From: Clostridiales bacterium
GTDB taxonomy: Bacteria > Bacillota > Clostridia > Christensenellales > Pumilibacteraceae
Direction of reading: 5' to 3'
DNA: 64,000 nucleotides
Assembly (NCBI GenBank): GCA_029055565.1
Contig: JAIDCZ010000031.1
Location: 1-64,000 of the forward strand
The stretch's first letter is position 1. Every line of letters begins with the position of its first letter. This document shows positions 37,201-45,935 of the stretch, in pieces. The notes under the pieces were generated by a model. It worked only from the letters and a program-made list of their open reading frames with translations, did not search any database and was not told the DNA's origin. The translations under genes and the position numbers were made by a program.

Positions 37201-39201
37201 GTTGATAAGATAACGACCGTACAAGTAGAAAAGGGCAATCCGGTTGCCGAACCGGCCGATCCCGAGCGTCAATATTGGACGTTCAAGTGGTGGTACGTCG
37301 ACGGTGACGCCACGGAATCTGAGTATACTTTTGGTGACGAAGTAGTCGGCGACTTAACGCTTAAAGCCAAGTGGGAACGTCAAACCGTTAAGGTGTCCTT
37401 CAACTTGAACTACGGCACTCCGGCTACCGTAATAGAGACGACTGTCAACAGAGGCGAGTGTGCGGTCGTGCCCGAGGCTGAAATTCCCACGCGTGACGGC
37501 TACAAGCTGTTAGGCTGGTATACCGAAGCCGCTTGCTCCAACGAGTGGAATTTTGCTACCAAAGTCGTGACCGGTCGTACGCTGTACGCCAAGTGGCAAA
37601 AGATTGCCGACGCGCATATCGTAATCGGCGAGGAAAGCCATGAGCTTACCGACAACTCGGCAGAGAACGTAGATCACGCCGTCGAGTACATGTTGGAACG
37701 CCTTGAGTTGTCCAAGAATGACAAAGTAACGTTTACCGTTAAGAACGCTACAGCGACTCTTAAAGTAGACGGCGGCGCGCATGGTATTGCGTTGGTCAAC
37801 GGCTCTACTACCACGCTCAACATTACAGCCGACGGCACGTATTCGTTCTATCTGTACAAGGTTACGACGGCAGAGGAGGTGTGGACTATTTACGCCAGCT
37901 ACGCCGAGTACGTAGACTACTTCTACCTCGTAGGCACATTGCCCGACAACGACGATTACAAGTGGGCTACTGTCAATCCCGCATATAGGCTTGAAGACGG
38001 TACCATGACGTTGCATTTGGTAACCGGTAATGCCTTTAAGCTTGCCCATGCTAACGACGATATGTCAATTAGGTGGGGCGGCGAGGTATTGTCTTATGAT
38101 AACGTCGTAAGCGGCAAAGACCTCATATCGGTGGACAGTGACCGGAATATAGTAATCACCAAAGGCGGCGACTATACCATATCTTTGGTCGACGGCGAGA
38201 TAACCATTACCGCTGAAAACCTCGAGGAAACCAAAATCGAAAACTGCTACGTTGCCGGCGATATAAACGGCTGGAATGCCGAAAGCGCCGCGCACAAGTT
38301 CGCGGAAAACGGCGAGATTGAAGTTTACTTTACGGCCGGTCAGACGTTTAAGATTGTATACAACGGCGCTTGGCTTGGATACACTTCCATGACTGTCATA
38401 GGTGAACAGGTAGAGGACGCAAAAGGTAACGATCATAATATCAAGGTCAAAGAAACCGGTACCTACAAGCTTGTATTCGACGGAAGCAAGCTTACCGTAA
38501 CCAAGGTAGTAGTCGAAGCGCCCAGTATCGCCGTAGGCAAGTATATCGTTCTCGGCAACAAACAGCTTAAAGACCTTACGGCAGCAGATAAGTTTGAAGA
38601 ACTTACAGCTACCGATACCAACCAAACCGAGTACTACAAGATTGAGTTTGAGATTACTGCCGACACGCTTGTAAGAGTTTGGAACCAAGCTTCCGCAACT
38701 GCGGGTGATTACGTAGCGTTTAGCGAGCTGCATATCAACGGCGTAAAGCAGACAAGTGCGGCTAATCCCACGCTCCCCGCAGGCATATACACCGTTCACT
38801 ACAAGGTGTACACTGATTGGGTGCGTATGGAGTTCGTCAAGGAAGCCACGGTAGAAAAGACTACCGAGTTGATAGGCACCAAGGTCGTGCTTACCGGCAC
38901 CGACAACCAGTCGATAACGCTTTACTTGGCGGATGCTAATGGCAAAGGAGTTACTCTCAGCGAATACAAGATGTGGGCTTGGGGTGACGCCGGCAATCTG
39001 CTTGCAGATGATTGGAACGCTCGTCCTACCGTTACTGCCAATATGACGGCTCAGGCGGCTTTGGGCGATAAAATCAGCTTCAAGTTCACAAAAGGCAGTG
39101 CCGAAAGCAGTAACTTGGAAGGAATTAGAACCGGCAAAACCTACGTCGTTACTATCGGTGCAAACAACCAATTGACGATTAAGGAGTACGTCGGCGCCTA
39201 A
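31240..39201 (+). CDS. Giant modular surface lipoprotein: Ig-like domains, InlB-type repeats, putative starch/glycan-binding modules
   Basis: Lipobox GLAVACSD; repeats such as KGYTFDGWYKEAACTTVWDFDVDTV...TIYAKWT; YLVGGFNGWGDF, YLTGNFTGWFN, CYVAGDINGWNAE modules; C-terminal MWAWGDAGNLL. Confidence 0.85.
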   Translation: MMRKRISVFFIALVLALTAGLAVACSDVKVDKGEKTFSVTYYYNYGGAPNGGVYRTDKVKANVAASKPSNPTRGGGYTFDYWTTDAAGNSSYKFETPVGADLNLYAQWRELLPDVKLTGIQATVTKQYVVGDTFNKTDITVVAKYSDGNEVPVTDFTYTAPDMTTAGDKTITVSHGGMDTTVTITVADPDRALTGITATLKDSAKRYFVGGTFDKADVTVTAAYSDDTNEEVTAFQIVTAPDMTTAGDKVITVSYGGKTAQVTITVETVVVSRIAITTQPTKLVYTVGEALDLTGMVVTAYYNNGTSAVVAVADCEVTGYSPTGVREQTLTVTFGGKKATFKVTVKQAAVQQFDVNFNANIAAKFADQITDMPETVKVDKNSTVIKPDAPTLKGFTFDGDWYKDSACTAAWDFENDVVTAGVTLYAKWTAKTYTVSYVLNDGTNGNNPSSITADGNDVTLAPATRDYYTFIGWFTAQTGGTKVEKLGYDSIPANAAATEIKLYARFTANTYDITYDLGTSDEYTATLVATAPKKYTYGTTTTLPDVDDVTVTTKAGIEVPYVFMHWYVQGDETKTEVDNTAGMNGNKTFVALIEQKTTYKFTFDYNHDHKEGGNVTGREFSRNIVEGEKAIYRDLTTQCNRPGYTFGGWYEDNDTFTKEYDFDTPVTAPKTIYAKWTEINYTIVYSGAGVTTTDPTTYKVTDTATTLNTKPTLAEGYYFDGWFFDSAYGEAATTLDENMIDYAVDVDGVMTITVYAKSGNEYTVKFNANVPQGATGLTGKPADATVVYGNAITAPTANPNLADYAFSGWFTAATCDCEEVCTHAWDFENLLNNTTATFDEAHTFNLYARWYKKAASGRYLVGGFNGWGDFEHNDASKYLTAVTGTDKDGKATEWKVEHVKLALATEQDDTYSLFKFIDYNKSTNKVTWLEPYDVNATVRPAAAMSIELTRNGEDKPENYKVKDYNVGENDLWTIEFGTNEKGENYITLTLEGFIGWRDIDSDKSGEEYAPDDSFELENGQWYLTGNFTGWFNQTNEWSTKNEAKAYNRGTTYMFTNVYLKKYDEFKIMGTAGWYGLKNTNFTALGTPIDLMVGGNDNNIKLNTIENGYYNIVFSCPANGNYTLTINKYVHVDISLKAGSNIYVGDRLNNDESTKELFTVVPDGGTATTEYTVVQSTAAAGENVFTIIYKGGVFKFTYTAKTPQITSISVKTAPTKKWYFVGDALSTTGLEVNLVYDKTSLNTTTTDASLFDFEYEFVGRTSGELRLGNTVTVTVKLKADPTITATFSVTVLNKVTSIEVTKNPTTMPQYVGDKLNTAGMEVTVYFNGGKTLSAKASGTPTTTPANGATLTADDDKITVSYKQYQPDGCTLTMPTCKTEIALDLAEPQITSVDVAGNLDTSTYKVGQKFSAAGLSFTATKENGNTVSLTAADMTFTISDEYANAENKFIKAGTGIAVAISYGTATITGKTSVTVNAENVLTSITVNTDGLEKPHAAGFVAGDALSVDGIVVTPVYNEGIGDDVAVVTGNAVSNYTVTPAIDTELTVGEKTITVKYNNMTATFTITVVAREITGIKVSGTAAQQYLSSKFNASGLTFKAQFNDDTEEEVPASNVTFECKESMSGSGTFTVAGDFTMTAKYEGRTCTFAINVENNSRYTVSFNVNIAGTGKVPAGMPADTTAVHNTKLTAPEANPTLKGYTFDGWYKEAACTTVWDFDVDTVMDNTTIYAKWTSKTYTIIYYVDGKLDGTPATYEATDNLFPELELATPSKEGYEFSGWCKQSGLTDTPIHHMTYARLPENDGDGSVPQTINLYAKFAVNKYAVKFIVDGDEVEDYEQSVDYNGNAVKPATDPTINHYKFAFWSIGEREDTTATEFAFATTAITADVTLYAHWTAINYAIDYKLNGGTNNAANPATYSIADPSPKALANPTAAPAGQRFKEWQYNGTKVTGLTHGMLPTAETGKIVITAVFETVTYYTVSFDLNYDVAAGVDKITTVQVEKGNPVAEPADPERQYWTFKWWYVDGDATESEYTFGDEVVGDLTLKAKWERQTVKVSFNLNYGTPATVIETTVNRGECAVVPEAEIPTRDGYKLLGWYTEAACSNEWNFATKVVTGRTLYAKWQKIADAHIVIGEESHELTDNSAENVDHAVEYMLERLELSKNDKVTFTVKNATATLKVDGGAHGIALVNGSTTTLNITADGTYSFYLYKVTTAEEVWTIYASYAEYVDYFYLVGTLPDNDDYKWATVNPAYRLEDGTMTLHLVTGNAFKLAHANDDMSIRWGGEVLSYDNVVSGKDLISVDSDRNIVITKGGDYTISLVDGEITITAENLEETKIENCYVAGDINGWNAESAAHKFAENGEIEVYFTAGQTFKIVYNGAWLGYTSMTVIGEQVEDAKGNDHNIKVKETGTYKLVFDGSKLTVTKVVVEAPSIAVGKYIVLGNKQLKDLTAADKFEELTATDTNQTEYYKIEFEITADTLVRVWNQASATAGDYVAFSELHINGVKQTSAANPTLPAGIYTVHYKVYTDWVRMEFVKEATVEKTTELIGTKVVLTGTDNQSITLYLADANGKGVTLSEYKMWAWGDAGNLLADDWNARPTVTANMTAQAALGDKISFKFTKGSAESSNLEGIRTGKTYVVTIGANNQLTIKEYVGA

Positions 39202-39222
39202 GTAGATCAACAAACCAACAAC

Positions 39223-39252
39223 AAAAGCCTTATCGAAAGATAGGGCTTTTTG
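39223..39252 (+). terminator. Rho-independent terminator
   Basis: AAAAGCCTTATC-GAAA-GATAGGGCTTTTT. Confidence 0.85.
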
Positions 39253-39345
39253 CTTGCCGTCTTTAATTACGCATTCCGCATTATTTCGACAGCGTTGTGG
39301 TAAATATAGCAAAATCACCGTTTGCGTGTATGTTATATTCTACGC

Positions 39346-41577
39346 ATGAGCAAAAATGTGAAAGCGGACAAAAAATCGCCGGTGGCGGTGCTTTGCGCGG
39401 CGGCACTGCTGGTCGTTACTATCGGCGGAAAAATATACGGCATATCACCGTTCGGCACGGCAACGTTTTGCGCGCTGGCCGGCAACTTTTTTATCGGGTT
39501 TATCGCGCCGGTATATTTGCTGTGCGAGTTTTTGTTTTCCTTTCAAGTATGGCGGCTGTACGCGTGCGGCGCCGTAATATTCGTTATGGCGGTGCGGTGG
39601 GTCGTTTCGCTACGGTTTGCTAAGTTCAACAAGGGCGTGTGCAAAACGCTGTTTTCGATGTTTGCTATAATTATACACGCCGTGCTTTCCGCGCTGTTTA
39701 CGCCTATAGCCGACGCCGTTATTGCCGGATTTATCGGGTGCCTGTTCTACTACTTTGCGGCAAACGTTTCGGGGTGCGCAAAAAAGGCGTTTTCCTCCAA
39801 GCTCGGCGTAGTGGAGTGCGCGTCCGTTTGCGTTATATTCCTCGTGGCGGGACTGGCGTTTGGGCGGGCGCGGTACGGCGCGTTTATAATCGGGCTTGCG
39901 CCCGCAATGCTCGTCGTGCTGTTGTTGTCGCTCGTCGGTAGTCGCGCCGTGCTTGCGTGCGGCGCTATGCTTGCCGTCGGCTTGGGTTATACCTCCGCTA
40001 CGCTGGTGCCGGCGTTTATGACGTGCGTTATCACCATACCGGCGTTTTCGCGGCTTAATAGATTCGTGTACGTGCCTACTGCTATAGGGGTGTTTGCGGC
40101 TACTTCCGTACTGTTTTTCGTCGACCCGATTTTAGTCGGGTGGAGCTCGCTAATGCTTGCGGCGGGCGGACTGCTGTTTTGCATACTTCCGCGCCGCGCA
40201 GTAAAAAAGGTGCGCGACTACTTCGATTACGAAGGCTCGGCGCACATTGCGCTAAGGCACTACGTCAACCGTTGCAAGTACGACGCCGGCAACCGCATGC
40301 TGGCGGTCGCTTCGGTGTTCGACGAAACGGCGCGGCTTATGACGGTTATGGGTTCGCCGCGCCCCGATTACGCCGCGCTGGGGTATTCGCTTAGCAACCG
40401 CATTTGTCCGTACTGTCCCAAACACGGCGAGTGCAACCAAGGCGTGCGCGATGCGGCGTTCACTCTGCTTGCCGAGCGCGCCACTGCTGGGCGGGCGATA
40501 CTTACCGACCTACCCGACTTTTTCACTTCGTCGTGCGTGCAAGCGGGCGAGGTGATTAGCGCGTCCGCGGCAATAACCGACGGCGCGCGCGAGCGGCTTA
40601 AGGAAAAGGAGAGCGAGGACAAGGCCAAGGCCATAGTCACCGAACGCTTAACCGCCGTCAAGGACGTGCTGGAGGAGCTGGGCAAGGCGGAGGCTACGCC
40701 CGTCGGGTTCGACGCCTCGGCCGAAAAGCGCGTGGCGTTTGCGCTTAACGATAACGGCGTGGAATGCGCCGACGCGTTCGTAACCCGCGACGCGGTTACC
40801 GCCGTGATAAGAACCAACACCGTTTCGCACGAAAAAATCCGCCGCGCAGTCTGCTCGGCAATGAAGCGGCGGTACGAGGTGGTGGCGATAGAAAAAACTC
40901 AAGCGTCGGGCTGGAGCGTGGCCATACTCAAGCGCTGCCCCACGTACGAGGCCGTTTACGCTCGCGCCGGCGTTGCTAAGGACGGCGTAAGCGGGGACAG
41001 CTACACCTTTAAGCGGATAGGCGACAGATTTTTGGCGGCGCTTCTCGACGGCATGGGCAGTGGGGAAGTAGCCTGCGAAAGCTCGGGCGCGGCCGTCGAG
41101 CTTATAGAATGTTTTTACCGCGCGGGGTTCGATTCCGCCTCGGTCATTGCCGGCGTAAACAGATTTTTAAAGCTGCCTACGGCTGAGAACTATTCGGCGG
41201 CCGACGTTGCCGTGTGCGACCTCGATACCGCTACGGTGGATATTATCAAGATAGGCGCGCCGCCGTGCTATATCAAAACCACCGACACCGTGCTGAAAAT
41301 AGAGGGTAGCTCCTTGCCTATAGGCGTGCTGGACGAAATGCGGCCGTATATAGTCAGCAAAAAATTGTATCCAAGCCAAATGCTTATACTCGTGACCGAC
41401 GGCATTGCAGACTGCTTTGACGGCGATGAACTGCCGGCGTTCATAAACGGCTTGTCGGCGTTCAATCCGGAAAGCGCCGTAACAGACATCGTTACACGTG
41501 CGCTTAAGCTTTCCGGCGATAAGCCCAAGGACGACATGACCGCCATTGCGTTTAGATTATATGAAAAGAAAAAATAA
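39346..41577 (+). CDS. SpoIIE-family PP2C-type protein phosphatase with N-terminal multi-TM region
   Basis: CPYCPKHGECNQ; VSGDSYTFKRIGDRFLAALLDGMGSGEVACESS; LILVTDGIADCF. Confidence 0.85.
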   Translation: MSKNVKADKKSPVAVLCAAALLVVTIGGKIYGISPFGTATFCALAGNFFIGFIAPVYLLCEFLFSFQVWRLYACGAVIFVMAVRWVVSLRFAKFNKGVCKTLFSMFAIIIHAVLSALFTPIADAVIAGFIGCLFYYFAANVSGCAKKAFSSKLGVVECASVCVIFLVAGLAFGRARYGAFIIGLAPAMLVVLLLSLVGSRAVLACGAMLAVGLGYTSATLVPAFMTCVITIPAFSRLNRFVYVPTAIGVFAATSVLFFVDPILVGWSSLMLAAGGLLFCILPRRAVKKVRDYFDYEGSAHIALRHYVNRCKYDAGNRMLAVASVFDETARLMTVMGSPRPDYAALGYSLSNRICPYCPKHGECNQGVRDAAFTLLAERATAGRAILTDLPDFFTSSCVQAGEVISASAAITDGARERLKEKESEDKAKAIVTERLTAVKDVLEELGKAEATPVGFDASAEKRVAFALNDNGVECADAFVTRDAVTAVIRTNTVSHEKIRRAVCSAMKRRYEVVAIEKTQASGWSVAILKRCPTYEAVYARAGVAKDGVSGDSYTFKRIGDRFLAALLDGMGSGEVACESSGAAVELIECFYRAGFDSASVIAGVNRFLKLPTAENYSAADVAVCDLDTATVDIIKIGAPPCYIKTTDTVLKIEGSSLPIGVLDEMRPYIVSKKLYPSQMLILVTDGIADCFDGDELPAFINGLSAFNPESAVTDIVTRALKLSGDKPKDDMTAIAFRLYEKKK

Positions 41578-41626
41578 TGAAAAAAAATTCGGAATTCGGA
41601 ATTCGGAATTCCGAATTGTAATTTGT

Positions 41627-41655
41627 TTGACATTTATCGCGTAATGTACTAAAAT
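41627..41655 (+). promoter_or_regulatory. Sigma-A promoter of typA
   Basis: TTGACA, 17-nt spacer, TAAAAT. Confidence 0.75.
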
Positions 41656-41696
41656 TATTCCGTAAATTAACATTAGTTATAGGTCGTTTACGGTTT

Positions 41697-43541
41697 ATGG
41701 AAAAAGCTAAAATCAGAAACATTGCAATCATTGCGCACGTCGATCACGGCAAGACCTCGCTCGTCAACGAGCTGCTTAAGCAAGGCAACGTGTTTAGGGA
41801 CAACCAAGCGGTTGTCGACCGCGTTATGGACAGCAACGCGCTCGAGCGTGAGCGCGGTATTACCATACTCAGCAAAAATGCGTCGTGCGTGTACGACGGA
41901 TTCAAGATAAACATAGTCGACACACCGGGGCACGCCGACTTCGGCGGTGAAGTAGAGCGCGTGCTTAAAATGGTGGACGGCGCGTTGCTCGTCGTGGACG
42001 CGTTCGAGGGACCTATGCCGCAAACGCGGTTCGTGCTTGAACGCGCGCTTGCGCTCGGCTTGAAAATAATAGTCGTAGTCAATAAGATCGATAGGCCGGA
42101 CGCGCGACTGAAAGAAGTAGTGGACGAGATTTTGGAGCTTTTTCTCGACCTCGACGCGAGCGAGGATCAGCTTAACAGTCCGTTCGTGTTCGCTTCTGCG
42201 CGCGAGGGCGTTGCGTCCAAAAACATTACCGAGCGCGGCAGAAACATGCAACCGCTGTTCCAGACGATTATCGAGCATATTCCCGCGCCGGCGGGCGACG
42301 AAAACGCGCCGTTCAAAATGCTCGTATCGTCCGCCGAGCACAACGATTACGTGGGCAAGCTTGCCGTAGGCAAGGTGGGCAGCGGAAGCGTGTCGGTGGG
42401 CGACAGCGTAGTGCTTACCAACTACCACGACGATACCAAGTCGGTCAAGAGCAAGGTCGTAAGTATTTTTACCTACGAGGGCATAAAGCGCGTCAATACG
42501 GAAACAGCGTCGATAGGCGATATTATTTGCGTGTCCGGTATAGAGGGCGTTATGATAGGCGACACCGTGTGCGCCGAATCCGACCTTACGCCCATTGAGT
42601 TCGTCAAGATAGCCGAGCCGAGCGTGGAAATGACCTTTATGGTAAACGATTCGCCGCTGGCCGGCAAGGAAGGCAAGTACGTAACCAGTAGGCACTTGCG
42701 CGACAGACTGTACAAGGAAGCGGTTAAGGATTTGTCCTTGCGAGTATCGGACGGCGCAACGGCGGATAGCTTCGTGGTGTGCGGCCGTGGCGAAATGCAC
42801 CTTTCCATACTTATAGAAACTATGCGCCGCGCCGGCTACGAGTTTGCAGTCAGCATGCCCAAGGTGCTTATAAAGACGATTAACGGCGTTAAGCACGAGC
42901 CTATAGACCGCGTGTTCATTGACGTTCCAGAGGCATGCGTGGGCACTATTATGAGTAAAATGGGCACGCGCAAAGGCGAGCTTATAGACATGACTCCGCA
43001 CGGCAGTCGCATAAAAATGAACTTTAAAGTCCCCGCGCGCGGTATGTTCGGTTACCAGAGCGAGCTTATGACCGACACCAAGGGCGAGGGAGTTATGAGC
43101 AGCGTGTTTGACGGCTACGAGCCGTACAAGGGCGAAATCAACCGCCGCGACTTCGGTTCGCTTGTTGCGCACGAAGCTGGCGACAGTATAGTTTACGGAC
43201 TGTTCAACGCGCAAGAGCGCGGCACGCTGTTTATCGGCGCGGGCGTGCCGGTGTACGCCGGCATGGTAGTGGGTATGAACCCGCGCGGCGACGATATAGT
43301 GGTAAACGTGTGCAAGCGCAAGCATTTGACCAATACGCGTAGCAGTAGCAGTGATGAGGCGCTTAGGCTAATCACTCCGATGCGCATGACTCTTGAGGAC
43401 TGCATAGAGTTTTTGGCCGACGACGAAATATTGGAAGTCACGCCCAAGTCGCTGCGCATACGCAAGCGTTTGCTCGACGCCACCGCGCGTATGAGAGAAA
43501 GAGCCAAAATGCTTGGGTTAGGCAAGCATGCTAACGAATAA
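41697..43541 (+). CDS. typA: Ribosome-associated GTPase TypA/BipA
   Basis: [38 protein letters not shown]; 614 aa. Confidence 0.96.
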   Translation: MEKAKIRNIAIIAHVDHGKTSLVNELLKQGNVFRDNQAVVDRVMDSNALERERGITILSKNASCVYDGFKINIVDTPGHADFGGEVERVLKMVDGALLVVDAFEGPMPQTRFVLERALALGLKIIVVVNKIDRPDARLKEVVDEILELFLDLDASEDQLNSPFVFASAREGVASKNITERGRNMQPLFQTIIEHIPAPAGDENAPFKMLVSSAEHNDYVGKLAVGKVGSGSVSVGDSVVLTNYHDDTKSVKSKVVSIFTYEGIKRVNTETASIGDIICVSGIEGVMIGDTVCAESDLTPIEFVKIAEPSVEMTFMVNDSPLAGKEGKYVTSRHLRDRLYKEAVKDLSLRVSDGATADSFVVCGRGEMHLSILIETMRRAGYEFAVSMPKVLIKTINGVKHEPIDRVFIDVPEACVGTIMSKMGTRKGELIDMTPHGSRIKMNFKVPARGMFGYQSELMTDTKGEGVMSSVFDGYEPYKGEINRRDFGSLVAHEAGDSIVYGLFNAQERGTLFIGAGVPVYAGMVVGMNPRGDDIVVNVCKRKHLTNTRSSSSDEALRLITPMRMTLEDCIEFLADDEILEVTPKSLRIRKRLLDATARMRERAKMLGLGKHANE

Positions 43542-43554
43542 TAAAAAGGATAAC

Positions 43555-43881
43555 ATGGCAAAGGAACTTAAAGCAAAGGTCTTTCCGCGGATATGGGCAA
43601 AGACCACCAAAGGCGACAAAATTACGCGCAGTTACATGTACGAGCTGGGCGACGTGTTTGACGAGAACAAGCTGTTTGAATACGTTTGCGATATTACGCG
43701 CGCGCTGGATATTCCCACGCCCATAATATTGACCAGTCATAAGTATAACTTCGTGCACTTTAATATTGCCAAGTTTTTGCCGCGCGAGTTTGTGGACGAC
43801 GTGGACTTTGACTTTTTTACTATCGAAAACTCGTCGGGAACGATTAAGCCTTTGCCGCGATACTTCAACGAAAACGGTTGA
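43555..43881 (+). CDS. Conserved hypothetical protein (108 aa)
   Basis: ATG after AAAAGGA RBS; MAKELKAKVFPRIWAKTTKGDKITRS. Confidence 0.65.
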   Translation: MAKELKAKVFPRIWAKTTKGDKITRSYMYELGDVFDENKLFEYVCDITRALDIPTPIILTSHKYNFVHFNIAKFLPREFVDDVDFDFFTIENSSGTIKPLPRYFNENG

Positions 43882-43905
43882 CGCTTATGCGTTAGCCGCT
43901 TTTTC
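43875..43905 (+). terminator. Terminator overlapping the stop codon
   Basis: CGGTTGACGC-TTAT-GCGTTAGCCG (wobble pairs) then CTTTTTCG. Confidence 0.7.
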
Positions 43906-43938
43906 GTTTGATTTTGACAAAATTCCAACAGGCGTGCG

Positions 43939-43967
43939 TTGACAAACGCCGGTAATAATTGTATACT
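43939..43967 (+). promoter_or_regulatory. Sigma-A promoter of the 44000 lipoprotein
   Basis: TTGACA, 17-nt spacer, TATACT. Confidence 0.8.
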
Positions 43968-43999
43968 GGTATAGTAATACTATAAAGGAAGGTATTAAA

Positions 44000-45811
44000 A
44001 TGAAAAAGAGATTAGTAACCGTTCTTTCGCTCGTTTTGGCGTTTGTGCTGTGCTTTTCGCTGGTCGCGTGCGGCGGAGAGGATAACGGCGGCAACGGCGG
44101 GGAGTCCGGCAAGAAGGATCCCGTGCAGTCCGACAAGACGATAACCGTATCGCTAAGCGACGCGCTTGACGCGGTGAACGGAGTTATTACGGCGCGAGGC
44201 TTTACCGGCACGGCATCGTACACGGTGTCTACCAAGAATACCGAAGCGCTTACGGCCGACGTTGCCATAGATAAGCGCGGTAGCAAGCTTAAGTTCACTT
44301 CCGCCGATAACGAGTGCATAGTGGATCTTGCTACCGGCTATGCGTATTACAAGTACGGCGATTACTACGCGTACGACAACGAGTTTTACGCCAATGCGTA
44401 CGGATACGTTCAGTACTTGGTTGCCGCGCTTAACGGTCAAGCACCCGACAAGGAATTTACCGTCGCTTACGACGAAAAGACCAATGAGTTGCAGTTTACC
44501 GAAAACGCGGCCGACGACGTAAATAAGTATATCGAGCCTATCCAAAACGCGTACAAAAAGAATAAAACGATTGGCAGTTTGCTCAACGAGTATTGCAATA
44601 TGCTTTTCGGCAAGAGCTTTGACGACATGTACGGTACGGTTGAGGAGTTCGTTAAGAACCCCGAAAATACCGTCGACAGCGTGCTCGGCTTGCTTAAGGA
44701 AAAGGGGATGGACGTGGAAGCTATACTTGCCGACTTGGGCGTAGAACTTGACGAGCAAATGGTTGCCTCCGCTAAGGCGCGCCCGCTCAACAAGCTGGTT
44801 GCCGGTGCGTACAAATTTATCATGCAAAGCTTGGGCGATATGATTCCCGCCGAGCTTGACGAAGCGGAAGGCGAGGGCAACGGCGCCGGTGAAGCGGATT
44901 TGCCCGACCAAGGCGCGGGCGACGGCATGGCCGCGCTCGGCATGGGCTTGCTTAACGCGATGTTGTTTGATGAGGTTACCGACGCCGATATAGCCGAGGG
45001 CATGAAGGGTATTGCCGGCTTGATGGGCTTGGCAAAGGATTTTCAAGTAAAGGTGCTTGTAGACATGGCGCTTGCGGACAACGCCCAAGCCGCCGACCTT
45101 TACACGGTGATAAAAAGCGGCGTTAAGCTGACCGAAGCTACCACTACGCTTACGCTCACATTTGGCGACGACGAAAAAGTTACCGGCATTAAGCTGGATA
45201 ATCTCGTAGCGCACAACTACAAGGGCAATGCTGCCGAGGGTTCGTACCTTGCAGACAACGATTACCGCGCTACCGTGCAAATCGTTATAGACGAGTACAA
45301 AACGGCTACCGAGGATTTCGTAATCGCTTGCGACCCCGCCGAAAGCTACGTAACGTCGATTGCGGCGCTCACGTACTACGTTGACGGCGACGTATCGGTG
45401 TACTTTGAAACGGGCGGTAAAACTGTGAACGTGGCAAGCTTCTATCTTAAAAAAGAAACGCCGGACGGCATGGTACAACAGATATTCCCCGAATCAGACG
45501 GCGCATTCAAGTTCGATCAAGCGACGAGCTCGTTCGTGTTTGACAAGGAACTCGTAAATTCGGCGTTCGGCGACGCGGCGGTTTCCAATTTAATCAATGC
45601 CGGAATTTCGCCTTTCGGCACTACGCTTACTGCGTTCGTGTTTTTTGACGGCGACGACGACAACGCGTACGGAATTACCTTGGTGTACGTCAACGACGAC
45701 TGGAACGCGATTGCGGCGTATGCGCGCGACGCGGCTACGGAGTTCATACTCGGATTCGTAGGCGGTGCCGGTTCGGGCGCGCCCGATATTTCGGCGCCCG
45801 AAGTTGCGTAA
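44000..45811 (+). CDS. Lipoprotein of unknown function (603 aa)
   Basis: MKKRLVTVLSLVLAFVLCFSLVACGGEDNGG lipobox; acidic/Gly-rich internal segment. Confidence 0.8.
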   Translation: MKKRLVTVLSLVLAFVLCFSLVACGGEDNGGNGGESGKKDPVQSDKTITVSLSDALDAVNGVITARGFTGTASYTVSTKNTEALTADVAIDKRGSKLKFTSADNECIVDLATGYAYYKYGDYYAYDNEFYANAYGYVQYLVAALNGQAPDKEFTVAYDEKTNELQFTENAADDVNKYIEPIQNAYKKNKTIGSLLNEYCNMLFGKSFDDMYGTVEEFVKNPENTVDSVLGLLKEKGMDVEAILADLGVELDEQMVASAKARPLNKLVAGAYKFIMQSLGDMIPAELDEAEGEGNGAGEADLPDQGAGDGMAALGMGLLNAMLFDEVTDADIAEGMKGIAGLMGLAKDFQVKVLVDMALADNAQAADLYTVIKSGVKLTEATTTLTLTFGDDEKVTGIKLDNLVAHNYKGNAAEGSYLADNDYRATVQIVIDEYKTATEDFVIACDPAESYVTSIAALTYYVDGDVSVYFETGGKTVNVASFYLKKETPDGMVQQIFPESDGAFKFDQATSSFVFDKELVNSAFGDAAVSNLINAGISPFGTTLTAFVFFDGDDDNAYGITLVYVNDDWNAIAAYARDAATEFILGFVGGAGSGAPDISAPEVA

Positions 45812-45832
45812 CGGAATAATCCAAACCGACTT

Positions 45833-45868
45833 AAAAACCGTCGCAAGGCATCGCCTACGGCGGTTTTT
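45833..45868 (+). terminator. Rho-independent terminator
   Basis: AAAAACCGTCG-ca-AGGC-atc-GCCT-a-CGGCGGTTTTT. Confidence 0.85.
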
Positions 45869-45900
45869 ATTTGCTTGGAATTTGTGGGTTGCCAAAATAA

Positions 45901-45929
45901 TTGACATAGCGTGGTAAAAATGCTAAAAT
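45901..45929 (+). promoter_or_regulatory. Sigma-A promoter of the ecf operon
   Basis: TTGACA, 17-nt spacer, TAAAAT. Confidence 0.75.
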
Positions 45930-45935
45930 GCGGTT

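Noticed and set aside
32413-37272. Two long minus-strand ORFs (811 and 747 aa) opposite the giant lipoprotein
   Set aside because: Artefact of codon bias in the repetitive plus-strand gene; low-complexity R/V-rich translations without domains.
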